Assembly (NCBI GenBank): GCA_018816345.1
Contig: JAHIWG010000042.1
Location: 1-37,381, forward strand
From: Spirochaetota bacterium
GTDB taxonomy: Bacteria; Spirochaetota; Spirochaetia; Treponematales; UBA12059
Direction: 5' to 3'
Length of the DNA: 37,381 nucleotides
Position numbers and translations under genes: made by a program. The notes under the pieces are model-generated. The model ran no database searches. It was not told the DNA's origin and saw nothing but the letters and a program-made list of their open reading frames with translations. Shown here in pieces: positions 15,523-23,127 of this stretch. How positions within the stretch are numbered: the stretch's first letter is position 1; each line of letters opens with the position of its first letter.

Positions 15523-16308
15523 TCATTCTCCTAAATACGCGCGGATCACTTCGGGATCGCTCTTGATGTCGTTAGGCGTCCCCTCCGCGATCAGGCGCCC
15601 GTAGTCGAGCACGTAGATGCGCTCCGAGACGTTCATGACGAGGCTCATGTCGTGCTCGATGAGCAGGATGGTGACCTTCTCCCGCTCGCGGATCAGGTTG
15701 ATGGTCTCTTCCAGCTCCTTGGTCTCGTTCGGGTTCATGCCCGCGACCGGCTCGTCCAGGAGCAGCAGGAACGGATCGGTGGCCAGGGCCCTGGCTATCT
15801 CCAGCCGCCGCTGGGCCCCGTACGGGAGATTGCGCGCCGACTCGTTTATGAACATCTCCAGCCGCATCTTCTTGAGGATCTCGTGGCAGTCGTCGATGAG
15901 GCGCTGCTCCTCCTCCCGCGTCGGCCTGTCCCTGACGATGGCCTTGAAGATGCCGGCCTTGAGCGAGTTATGCCGCCCGATCATCACGTTCTCGAGGACG
16001 CTCATGTTGCCGAACAGCCTGATGTTCTGGAACGTCCTTGCCAGTCCCTTGCGGTTGATGGCGTTAGGCTTCCGGCCCTGGATCTCCTCGCGGGGCGCCT
16101 CGCCGCGCTTGATGGATACGCTGCCCTCGGTCGGATCGTATACGCCGGTAATGCAGTTGAAGATCGTCGTCTTCCCCGCGCCGTTCGGCCCTATGAGGGC
16201 GCATATCTCCCCGCTCCGAATGTGGAGCGAGACGTCGTCGATGGCCCTGAGGCCGCCGAAGACCATGGATAGGTTCTTGATATCCAGGATCGGTTCCGCG
16301 GCGCTCAT
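15523..16308 (-). CDS. livG: Branched-chain amino-acid ABC transporter, ATPase LivG
   Basis: The 261-residue ATPase contains Walker A GPNGAGKTT, the LivG-type signature LPYGAQRRLEIARAL, Walker B LLLLDEPVAGMNPNET and H-loop LLIEHDMSLVM. The phrase GLARTFQNIRLF is characteristic of LivG. It overlaps the end of livM by four bases (ATGA), so the two are translationally coupled. LivG and LivF form the ATPase pair of the importer. The protein is complete, with no unusual residues. Confidence 0.96.
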   Translation of the reverse strand: MSAAEPILDIKNLSMVFGGLRAIDDVSLHIRSGEICALIGPNGAGKTTIFNCITGVYDPTEGSVSIKRGEAPREEIQGRKPNAINRKGLARTFQNIRLFGNMSVLENVMIGRHNSLKAGIFKAIVRDRPTREEEQRLIDDCHEILKKMRLEMFINESARNLPYGAQRRLEIARALATDPFLLLLDEPVAGMNPNETKELEETINLIREREKVTILLIEHDMSLVMNVSERIYVLDYGRLIAEGTPNDIKSDPEVIRAYLGE

Positions 16309-17597
16309 AGCCGGGCTCCCTTCTCCGCGTCTCCCGCCGGCTTGACCACGAAGGTGTATTTCTTGCGGTTGCGCGGGAAGAGGCCGTCAGGCTTGAAGAT
16401 GATGATGACGATCATGGCCGCGCCGTAGATGAGCATGCGGTACTGGGCCAGGGGCCTGAAGTACTCCGGCAAGAGCTTAAGGAGCAGGGCGCCCCCGATA
16501 GCTCCCGGGATGGACCCGGTACCGCCGATGACGATCGCCATCAGCACCATGATGGACTCCCAGAGCGTGAAGCTGTCGGGGTTGATGTAGGTAGTCTGCG
16601 CCGCGAGCACCACGCCGGCTATGCCGGCCCAGAAGGCGCCCATGGCGAAGGTAACGAGCTTGTTCCGCACCAGGTCGACGCCCATGGCCTCGCAGGCTAT
16701 CTCGTCCTCCCGCATGGCCTCGAGGGCTCGGCCCACCCTGGAATCCTCGATGCGCCTGACGACGAAGATGGTCAGTATCACGAGCGCGACGACGATATAG
16801 TAGATATAGGTCGCGGCCTGGCGAGGCGGCAACCGGAGCCCGAAGAACCACGGCCTGGGTATCAGGCTGATCCCCGTCGCGCCGCCGGTCACGGGACCCG
16901 AGTTCTGGAGCACCATGCGAACTATCTCGCCGAAGGCGAGGGTGATGATAGCGAGGTAGTCGCCGCGCAGCCTCAGTACCGGGAGGCTGAGGAGTATGCC
17001 GAAGAGGGCGGCGAGCACGCCCGCCGTCGGTAGCGCTATCCAGAACAGCCACCCCGTCTCTATGCCCGCCGCCACGAAGGCGGGCCCGGCGTACTTCCAT
17101 AGGAGCCCGTAGGTATAGGCCCCTACCGCGAAGAAGGCCGCGTAGCCCAGGTTGAGGAGGCCGCCCAGGCCTACGACTATATTCAGGCCGAGGGCCAGTA
17201 TCACGTAGATGAGGGCGGTTATCATGATATTGGTATGGTACATGCCCAGCGCCCACGGGTAGGCCGCGACGACGAGCAGGAACGCGGCGATAGCCGTGCG
17301 CCGGATACGCTTCTTGGCCAGGGCCGCCCGGATAGAGTCGACGAATCCGGAGAGCGGCGTACGGGCCTTGACCTTATCGCCCCGATGCTCGTTCCAGTCG
17401 ATGGCGCGGCGCCATGCGAACGATAGTAAGAATACGGAGACGGCGATCACGGGAAGCTGGGCCCATCGGAAGGTAACGAGCGCCTTCCCGCCGGTTACGC
17501 TCACCTTCATGACCATGAACGGGAACAGGAGCGCGACGAACCAGGCCGTCGTCGCGAGGGTGGAGCGAAGCTCTACGAGTGTCTGCTTTCGGGTCAT
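16305..17597 (-). CDS. livM: Branched-chain amino-acid ABC transporter, permease LivM
   Basis: The 430-residue permease has about ten hydrophobic segments. An N-terminal extension (about 1-100) resembles that of enterobacterial LivM rather than the shorter forms of about 300 residues. The conserved core includes LGLNIVVGLGGLLNLGYAAF and the coupling loop GRALEAMREDEIACEAMGVD, which contacts the ATPases. It ends LFKPDGLF-like (IIFKPDGLFPRNRKK). Its ATG is four bases after the livH stop, with AAGGTG upstream. It forms the membrane channel together with LivH. Confidence 0.95.
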   Translation of the reverse strand: MTRKQTLVELRSTLATTAWFVALLFPFMVMKVSVTGGKALVTFRWAQLPVIAVSVFLLSFAWRRAIDWNEHRGDKVKARTPLSGFVDSIRAALAKKRIRRTAIAAFLLVVAAYPWALGMYHTNIMITALIYVILALGLNIVVGLGGLLNLGYAAFFAVGAYTYGLLWKYAGPAFVAAGIETGWLFWIALPTAGVLAALFGILLSLPVLRLRGDYLAIITLAFGEIVRMVLQNSGPVTGGATGISLIPRPWFFGLRLPPRQAATYIYYIVVALVILTIFVVRRIEDSRVGRALEAMREDEIACEAMGVDLVRNKLVTFAMGAFWAGIAGVVLAAQTTYINPDSFTLWESIMVLMAIVIGGTGSIPGAIGGALLLKLLPEYFRPLAQYRMLIYGAAMIVIIIFKPDGLFPRNRKKYTFVVKPAGDAEKGARL

Positions 17598-17601
17598 TGG
17601 C

Positions 17602-18504
17602 TTACACCTTCTGCTTCTGGTTCTTGCCGAGTATGCCGTCCGGCTTGAGTATGAGTATGAGTATCAGGATGACGAAGGCGTAGGCGTCCTCGTAGTCGCT
17701 GGACAGGTAGCCCGTGCCCATGCTCTCGGTCCAGCCCAGGATGAAGCTTCCGAGGACGGCCCCCGGGATGCTCCCGATGCCGCCTAGCACCGCCGCCACG
17801 AAGGCCTTGATGCCCGCTACGAACCCTATGTAATAGTTGATCTGGCCCATGTACGAGCAAATGAGCACCCCGCCTACGGCCGCGAGGGCGGAGCCTATGA
17901 TGAAGGTCACCGAGATTACCTGGTTGATGTTCACGCCGACGAGCTGGGCCATGTGCTTGTCCTGCGCGGTGGCGCGCATCGCCTTGCCCATGCGGGTGAA
18001 CTTGATGGTCGCCGTCAGGGCAACCATTATCACCGACGTCGTTACGAGGATTATGAACTGGGTGGAGTTTATGTACTCGCGGACCGGCTGGAGGAATTCC
18101 AGCTCCGGCAGGTACGAGGGGAAGGAGAGGTACTTCTCGGTCTGCGCCAGCAGTATGAAATTCTGGAGTATCATGGAGATGCCGATGGCGCTTATCAGGG
18201 CCGAGAGCCTGGGCTTGTTGCGGAGCGGCCTATACGCGAGCCGCTCTATCGTGAAGCCGAAGGCCGACGAGAACACTACCGCGGCGACGATGGAGAGCAG
18301 GAGCACGAGCGGCACGGGCAACCCCATGGAGAAGAGATAGCCGCCTATGATCAGGGCGGTGAAGCCCCCGATCATGTAGACCTCGCCGTGCGCGAAGTTG
18401 ATGAGCTGCACGATGCCGTACACCATCGTGTATCCCAGCGCGATCAGCGCGTAGATGCTGCCCTTGGCGGTACCGCTTAGGAAGAGCTTAAGGAAATAGT
18501 CCAT
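17602..18504 (-). CDS. livH: Branched-chain amino-acid ABC transporter, permease LivH
   Basis: The 300-residue permease has eight or so membrane segments and typical LivH phrases: GSIYALIALGYTMVYGIVQL, NFAHGEVYMIG, and the coupling loop GKAMRATAQDKHMAQLVGV. Near the C terminus a tandem hexanucleotide (GAGTAT three times on the plus strand, 17647-17664) encodes ILILIL in the last membrane segment. It is second in the operon, 100 bases after livK; that gap holds a hairpin that may lower expression of the downstream genes relative to the binding protein. Confidence 0.96.
   Translation of the reverse strand: MDYFLKLFLSGTAKGSIYALIALGYTMVYGIVQLINFAHGEVYMIGGFTALIIGGYLFSMGLPVPLVLLLSIVAAVVFSSAFGFTIERLAYRPLRNKPRLSALISAIGISMILQNFILLAQTEKYLSFPSYLPELEFLQPVREYINSTQFIILVTTSVIMVALTATIKFTRMGKAMRATAQDKHMAQLVGVNINQVISVTFIIGSALAAVGGVLICSYMGQINYYIGFVAGIKAFVAAVLGGIGSIPGAVLGSFILGWTESMGTGYLSSDYEDAYAFVILILILILKPDGILGKNQKQKV
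17647..17664. repeat. Tandem hexamer GAGTAT x3 within livH
   Basis: Three exact copies encode alternating Ile-Leu in a membrane helix. A change by one whole unit would keep frame, so phase variation is unlikely. Confidence 0.8.
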
Positions 18505-18546
18505 GGTTAGAATCCTTATCGTCGTCGATTCCCGGGGAAATAGCGA

Positions 18547-18578
18547 GGCCGTCCCGGTGTCTAAATCCCGGAACGGCC
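18547..18578 (-). ncRNA. Intercistronic hairpin between livK and livH
   Basis: Arms GGCCGT and ACGGCC, then CCGG with CCGG, are separated by one mismatch and a ten-base loop. On the minus strand a short T-rich stretch (CTATTT) follows. Such hairpins often protect the abundant binding-protein mRNA or partly terminate transcription before the permease genes. Confidence 0.55.
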
Positions 18579-18604
18579 GAAAACGCGGGCGCTAGTCCTT
18601 CGCG

Positions 18605-19726
18605 CTACTTGAGCTCGACGTACTTGCCGCCCTGGACCTGGAATACGGAGAAGCCGAACCCTATGACGTCCCCGCGCTGGTCGAAGCTTATCTTCCCGAG
18701 GGGAGTCTCCACGAACTCGGAGCGCAGGGCCTTGCTTATCGCGTCGTAGTCGGTGCCGCCGGCCTTCTGGATGGCGGCGACCACGGCCTGCGTAGCGGCG
18801 TAGGCGTTCAGGAAGAAGGCGCCGGGCTCGTCTCCGAACTTAGCCTTGTGGTCGGCCACGGCCTTGACGGCCAGCGGGTTGGAGCTGGTGTCCATGGGGC
18901 CGGTCGCGTAGACGCCCTCGGCGTACTTCCCGGCTACCTCGATGAAGGTGTTGTCCTTGACGCCGTCGTCGGAGACGAACGGCAGGTTCATGCCCTTGTC
19001 CTTCATCTGCTGGACGAGCTTGGAGGCCTCGGGGTGGTAGCCGCCCCACACGACGCCGTCGGCGCCGGAGTTGCCTATCTTATTTACAACCGCGGAGTAG
19101 TCGGGGGCCCCGGGGTTCACGCCCTCGAACAGCGCGACCTTCAGGCCCTGCTCCTCGGCGAACTGCTTGACCAGCTCGGCGAAGCCCTTGCCGTAGTCGC
19201 CCTTGTCGTGGAGTATCGCGAGCGTCTTGAGGCCGAGCTTATCCTTGATGAACATCGTGGCGAGCTTGGCCTGGGCGTCGTCCGGCGCTATGGTACGGAG
19301 GAAATTCGGGTACTCGCCGCTCTGGGTAAGGGGCGGGTTGGTGGCCGACGGGGAGATGGTGACGATCTTGGAATCCTTGTAGATCCCGAGGGCGGACTTG
19401 GTGGCGCCCGAGCAGATATGCCCGATGACGGCCACGACGTTCCCGCTCACGAGCTTGGCGGCGGTATTGGTCGCGAGCTCGGGCTTGCACTGGTCGTCCT
19501 CTATCAGGAGCTCTATCATCCTGCCGTTGACGCCGCCCTTGGCGTTCACGGCCTCGACGACGAGCTTCGCGGCGTTCACGGAAGGCAGGCCGTAGGAAGC
19601 CAGGTCGCCCGAGTGGGCGCCGGCTACGCCGATCTTGATCGTCTCGGCGGCCTTCTTCTGGCAGCCTACGGCGATCAAGGCCGCGGACATCGCGATAGCC
19701 GCTAGTACCACAATACTTCGTTTCAT
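18605..19726 (-). CDS. livK: Branched-chain amino-acid binding lipoprotein LivK-type
   Basis: The 373-residue protein is the periplasmic solute receptor of the Liv importer. A signal peptide ends in IAVGC (C22), a lipobox acceptable for lipid attachment, followed by QKKAA. The mature part is a type I periplasmic binding protein (ligand-binding receptor fold): IKIGVAGAHSGDLASYG, then VVAVIGHICSGATKSA and FLRTIAPDDAQAKLA. It leads the operon; GAGGAGG lies just upstream of the ATG. Two candidate promoters and an inverted repeat sit in the 5' region. Substrate preference among amino acids or related compounds cannot be told from sequence alone. Confidence 0.95.
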   Translation of the reverse strand: MKRSIVVLAAIAMSAALIAVGCQKKAAETIKIGVAGAHSGDLASYGLPSVNAAKLVVEAVNAKGGVNGRMIELLIEDDQCKPELATNTAAKLVSGNVVAVIGHICSGATKSALGIYKDSKIVTISPSATNPPLTQSGEYPNFLRTIAPDDAQAKLATMFIKDKLGLKTLAILHDKGDYGKGFAELVKQFAEEQGLKVALFEGVNPGAPDYSAVVNKIGNSGADGVVWGGYHPEASKLVQQMKDKGMNLPFVSDDGVKDNTFIEVAGKYAEGVYATGPMDTSSNPLAVKAVADHKAKFGDEPGAFFLNAYAATQAVVAAIQKAGGTDYDAISKALRSEFVETPLGKISFDQRGDVIGFGFSVFQVQGGKYVELK

Positions 19727-19783
19727 TCGTTCCTCCTCATCGTAGCGAAAGCGTACGTCTCAAAGCCCACGAAAAACTAAAGC

Positions 19784-19812
19784 CTTATGCAGGAAAATCG
19801 ATACTACTTCAA
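19784..19812 (-). promoter_or_regulatory. Second candidate liv promoter (proximal)
   Basis: On the minus strand TTGAAG (19812 to 19807), 17 bases, CATAAG (19789 to 19784). It would give a leader of about 50 bases before livK. Confidence 0.4.
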
Positions 19813-19824
19813 TTTTTGTTTCTA

Positions 19825-19852
19825 TGTATAGTACACAAAACCCCTTAGTCAA
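19825..19852 (-). promoter_or_regulatory. Main candidate liv promoter with overlapping inverted repeat
   Basis: On the minus strand TTGACT (19852 to 19847), 16 bases, TATACA (19830 to 19825). An imperfect repeat, TGTGTA-C-TATACA (19825-19837), has five of six arm pairs and covers the -10 box, a likely repressor site. The leader would be about 90 bases. Confidence 0.55.
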
Positions 19853-19863
19853 GAGGGAAAGCG

Positions 19864-19893
19864 AAAAAGTCGGGTATTCGAGCATCGAAACCG
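19864..19893 (-). terminator. Intrinsic terminator of the GH20 gene
   Basis: On the minus strand CGG, TTCGA-TGC-TCGAA and CCG form a stem-loop followed within two bases by TTTTT (19868 to 19864). It lies about 44 bases after the GH20 stop and also separates that gene from the liv promoter. Confidence 0.55.
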
Positions 19894-19936
19894 GCTACTG
19901 ACGCGGCCGAAGTGCTACGGCCCGGCCGCCGGCCGG

Positions 19937-21583
19937 CTACTTCCGACGGCGAAGCGTCGAGCGGAAAATATTCAGGAAGAGCGCGGCGTTATTCGCGAGC
20001 CGAGGGAAGAAGGCGGGATTCCACTCCGAGCGGGGAGCGTAGCCTACCCCGAGGGCGTCGAGCCGAGGCAGGAAATCGACGAGCCGCCGCTCGAAATCGC
20101 CGTACGCCCTCGCGTCGGCGGCGCTCCACGCGGTCTCGGCGTGCGCTACGAGACGGGGAAAGGCCTGCCGGTCCAGGCGGTCCCGGTCGCGGACCCATTC
20201 CGTCCAGAGCGCGGCCTCGATGCCCAGGACGTCGGCGTCGCCGAACCCGGGGGGAACCGGCTCGTATGCGTAGGCCTTCCTGAGCGGATGCAGGTGATAG
20301 TCGTAGTCCAGGTAGGCGCGCCAGAAGTCGGACATGATCGCGGGCCTCCCGCGGCGCATGTGGGAGACGAAGCGCCGCTTGTCTCCCAGCCAGTACTGGC
20401 CGACGGCGTCCGGCCTTAGGCCGTCTCCCATGATGTCGTTCCAGACGACGGCCCGACGGCCCCGCGAGGCTAGGCGCGCCGCCGCCCGATTGAGGAACCA
20501 GGTCCCGAGCTCGGCCTCGCTAGAAAGCCCCTCCGCCCTCATGCGCGAGCGGCAGGCGGGGCAGGACCTCCATCGGGTCGGAGGGGCCTCGTCGCCGCCT
20601 ATATGGAAATACTCGGAGGGGAAGAGCTCCAGGAGCTCGTCGAGCACCCCCTCGATGAAATCGAAGGTACTCTCCTTGCCGGCGCAGTAGATGTCGGGGA
20701 AGATGCCCTGTCCCGTCTCCACCGCGTACGGCCCGCCGGTGCAGCCCAGCTCGGGGTACGACGCGAGGGCGGCGCTCGAGTGCCCGGGCATCTCGAACTC
20801 GGGCACCACGGCTATGCACAGCGACGAGGCGTAGGCCACGACCTCGCGGACCTCGGCCTTGGTGTAGAAGCCGCCGTACGGCTCGCCCGCGGTGGCCCGG
20901 CTCCCGAAGCCGCCTACGGCGGTATCGGCCCGGTTCGAGCCGACCCTCGTCAGCTCGGGATAGCGGTCTATCTCTACGCGCCAGCCCTGGTCGTCGTTAA
21001 GGTGCCAATGGAGGACGTTGAGCTTCAGGAGGGCCATCAGGTCGAGGATATCCTTGACGGCGCGCGTCCCGAAGAAGTGCCTCGCCTCGTCCAGCATGAA
21101 CCCGCGCCACACGAAGCGCGGCCTGTCGGCTATGGCGGCGAAGGGAAGCGAGAACCCGGAGCCGAGCCCCCCTGCCTTCTCCGCCGCGGCCGGCAGGAGC
21201 TGCCTGAGTCCCTGGAAGGCGTAGAGGAGCCCCGCGATTCCGGCGGAGCGGCACGCGACCCCGGCGGGGCCGACGTCGAGAGAATATGCCTCCGAGCCGG
21301 CGCCGGGGACAGACCCGTCCCCGGGCCCGGAGCGGCCCCCTGCCGAGCCAAGTCCGGCCGGCGCGCCGACGCGGAAACGGACGAAGGCGGGGACGGACGG
21401 GTCGCCGGAGACCGACCAGGGCGCGCCGGTGGCCGCGGAGAGGAACGAGGCGGCGCGCTCCGCGACTCCCCGGCACTCGCCCTCGTAGCCGACCGCCGCC
21501 GGGCTCGCGCCAGGCAGCCATTCCAGCCGGCCGTCGCCGAGGCGCTCGCTCAGAGGCTTGGGAAGTATTCCGCTACTCGACAT
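19937..21583 (-). CDS. GH20 beta-N-acetylhexosaminidase (cytoplasmic)
   Basis: The 548-residue protein has a GH20b-like N-terminal domain (about 1-135) and a GH20 TIM barrel. Catalytic D331-E332 lie in HIGGDEAP. Other family marks are GFMLDEARHFFG, LNVLHWHLNDDQGWR, VVPEFEMPGHSSAAL and WNDIMGDGL. GH20 enzymes remove terminal GlcNAc or GalNAc by substrate-assisted catalysis. No signal peptide is present, so it should act on imported oligosaccharides, unlike many exported homologues. GGGGG lies a few bases before the ATG. It is divergent from the sugar symporter and alpha-galactosidase genes, which suggests a shared pathway. An Ala/Gly-rich insertion (about 75-110) lies in the N-terminal domain. 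Confidence 0.94.
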   Translation of the reverse strand: MSSSGILPKPLSERLGDGRLEWLPGASPAAVGYEGECRGVAERAASFLSAATGAPWSVSGDPSVPAFVRFRVGAPAGLGSAGGRSGPGDGSVPGAGSEAYSLDVGPAGVACRSAGIAGLLYAFQGLRQLLPAAAEKAGGLGSGFSLPFAAIADRPRFVWRGFMLDEARHFFGTRAVKDILDLMALLKLNVLHWHLNDDQGWRVEIDRYPELTRVGSNRADTAVGGFGSRATAGEPYGGFYTKAEVREVVAYASSLCIAVVPEFEMPGHSSAALASYPELGCTGGPYAVETGQGIFPDIYCAGKESTFDFIEGVLDELLELFPSEYFHIGGDEAPPTRWRSCPACRSRMRAEGLSSEAELGTWFLNRAAARLASRGRRAVVWNDIMGDGLRPDAVGQYWLGDKRRFVSHMRRGRPAIMSDFWRAYLDYDYHLHPLRKAYAYEPVPPGFGDADVLGIEAALWTEWVRDRDRLDRQAFPRLVAHAETAWSAADARAYGDFERRLVDFLPRLDALGVGYAPRSEWNPAFFPRLANNAALFLNIFRSTLRRRK

Positions 21584-21614
21584 CGTTCCCCCGATAGGCG
21601 CGCGGGCGCGTCGG

Positions 21615-21650
21615 CCCGTTCAAGCGCCCGTTCAAGCGCCCGTTCAAGCG
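21615..21650. repeat. Three tandem 12-bp repeats upstream of GH20
   Basis: CCCGTTCAAGCG occurs three times head to tail with no change. Read on the minus strand, each copy contains TTGAAC, a -35-like hexamer, upstream of the GH20 start. They may be regulator sites or phased promoter elements in the divergent GH20/symporter control region. Confidence 0.8.
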
Positions 21651-21677
21651 CCCGCACCAGGTTTCGCGCCGGTTTCC

Positions 21678-21706
21678 TTGACGTCCCGCCGACTTGGCCG
21701 GATACT
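21678..21706 (+). promoter_or_regulatory. Promoter of the symporter-galactosidase operon
   Basis: TTGACG (21678-21683), 17 bases, GATACT (21701-21706). Transcription would start near 21713. GGGGA lies seven bases before the ATG at 21748. Confidence 0.65.
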
Positions 21707-21747
21707 GTCCCCGGCCGCGCCGCTCGCGCCCGGCCGGGGAGTATACC

Positions 21748-23127
21748 ATGAAACTATCGTTCGCGCAGAAGGCCGGCTACGGCGTAGGCGCCCTGGGCAA
21801 GGACATGGCCTGCGGCATCGTCAACACCTTCCTGATGTTCTACTTCACCGACGTCGTCGGGCTCGCGCCCGCCTTCCTGGGCGTGCTCTTCATGGCGGCC
21901 AGGATCTGGGACGCTATAAACGACCCCATGGCCGGCTGGCTCGTGGACAATACGCGCGGCCGCATGGGCAAATTCCGGCCGTGGATACTGGCCGGCACCC
22001 TGAGCAACTCCGTCGTCCTCCTCGTCCTGTTCTCCAACCCCGCCATACGGGGGGCCGGCCAGTACGTCTTCTTCAGCGTCGTGTACATACTCTGGGGCAT
22101 GACGTACACGCTCGAGGACATCGCCTACTGGTCTATGATACCGGCGCTGGCCGACGACGAGGCTGAGCGCAACACTATTTCGGTGATCCCCCGCATCTTC
22201 GCCGCCGCGGGCAACGTCGCCGTGGGATCCTTCGGCCTGGCCATAGTAAGCGCCATGGGCAGGGTCGCGCCCGGGGCCCTGCCGACGCCGGAGCAGCAGT
22301 CGAGGGGCTTCTTCTGGCTAGCGGCGTTCATAGCCGCTATCTTCATCGCCACGAACGTCGTCACGGTCGCGCTCGTGAGGGAGCAGGTCGTCGTCACGAG
22401 CGACAGGAAATTCAAGTTCAGGGAGATATTCTCGACGATAGCGAAGAACGACCAGCTCGTCGTCATCGTCGCCGCCATGGCCCTGTATACGCTCGCCATC
22501 AACCTGACCGCGAGCCTGGGCATCTACTGGTTCAAGTACGACGTGGGCGACGAGCGGCTCTACGGCACCTTCTACCTCGCGGCCGGCGGCGCCCAGGTGC
22601 TCGCCATGCTCCTGTTCCCGGCCTTCGCCAAGCGCCTCTCCCGGCGCAGGGTCTTCGTGCTGTCCGCCATCCTGCCCGTCTTCGGGTACGCCGCCCTCTA
22701 CCTCGTGGGGAAGACGGCCGGGAGCAACATCGCGCTGATGGCCGCGGCCGGAGTGGTCCTGTTCTTCGGCTTCGGCTTCTCGCTCGTCCTGACCAGCGTG
22801 ATGCTCGCGGACGCGGTGGACTACGGCGAATGGAAACTCGGGATCCGTAGCGAGAGCATCGTGTTCTCCATGCAGACTTTCATGGTCAAGTTCGCGATGG
22901 CGCTTTCCGGCCTCGTCACCGGGGTAGGCCTCGCGGCCTTCGGCTTCGTCGCCAACGCCAGGCAGAGCCAGGCGGCCCTCACGGGCATCAGGCTCCTGAT
23001 GTTCGCCGTGCCCATAGTCCTACTCGCGGTCTCGCTCCTCATCTACCTGCGGCGCTACAGGCTTAACGGCGAGTATTACGCCCGGATCAAGGCTGAGCTC
23101 GAAGAGCGGAGGAACGCCCGTGGCTGA
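21748..23127 (+). CDS. GPH/MelB-type sugar:cation symporter
   Basis: The 459-residue protein has twelve predicted membrane segments. It carries the hallmark of the glycoside-pentoside-hexuronide family in the first cytoplasmic half: DAINDPMAGWLVDNT followed by RGRMGKFRPW. Relatives such as MelB move melibiose and other galactosides with Na+ or H+. The start at 21748 is chosen for the GGGGA site; upstream codons in the same frame are Arg/Pro-rich and unlike the family. Its stop overlaps the GTG start of the alpha-galactosidase gene by eight bases, so both are cotranslated. Alpha-galactosides are the likely cargo. Confidence 0.94.
   Translation: MKLSFAQKAGYGVGALGKDMACGIVNTFLMFYFTDVVGLAPAFLGVLFMAARIWDAINDPMAGWLVDNTRGRMGKFRPWILAGTLSNSVVLLVLFSNPAIRGAGQYVFFSVVYILWGMTYTLEDIAYWSMIPALADDEAERNTISVIPRIFAAAGNVAVGSFGLAIVSAMGRVAPGALPTPEQQSRGFFWLAAFIAAIFIATNVVTVALVREQVVVTSDRKFKFREIFSTIAKNDQLVVIVAAMALYTLAINLTASLGIYWFKYDVGDERLYGTFYLAAGGAQVLAMLLFPAFAKRLSRRRVFVLSAILPVFGYAALYLVGKTAGSNIALMAAAGVVLFFGFGFSLVLTSVMLADAVDYGEWKLGIRSESIVFSMQTFMVKFAMALSGLVTGVGLAAFGFVANARQSQAALTGIRLLMFAVPIVLLAVSLLIYLRRYRLNGEYYARIKAELEERRNARG

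Noticed and set aside
17647-17664. Phase-variable repeat in livH
   Set aside because: Six-base units keep the reading frame and only three copies exist, so on/off switching is not expected.
13489-21713. 15-base match CGGATACTGTCCCCG at 13489-13503 and 21699-21713
   Set aside because: A match of this length is expected about once by chance in 37 kb of biased composition; the second copy is explained by a -10 box and the first lies in a gene end.
20603-21751. Plus-strand frame of 382 codons over GH20
   Set aside because: It is antisense to a complete GH20 enzyme with catalytic D331-E332; its composition is not protein-like.
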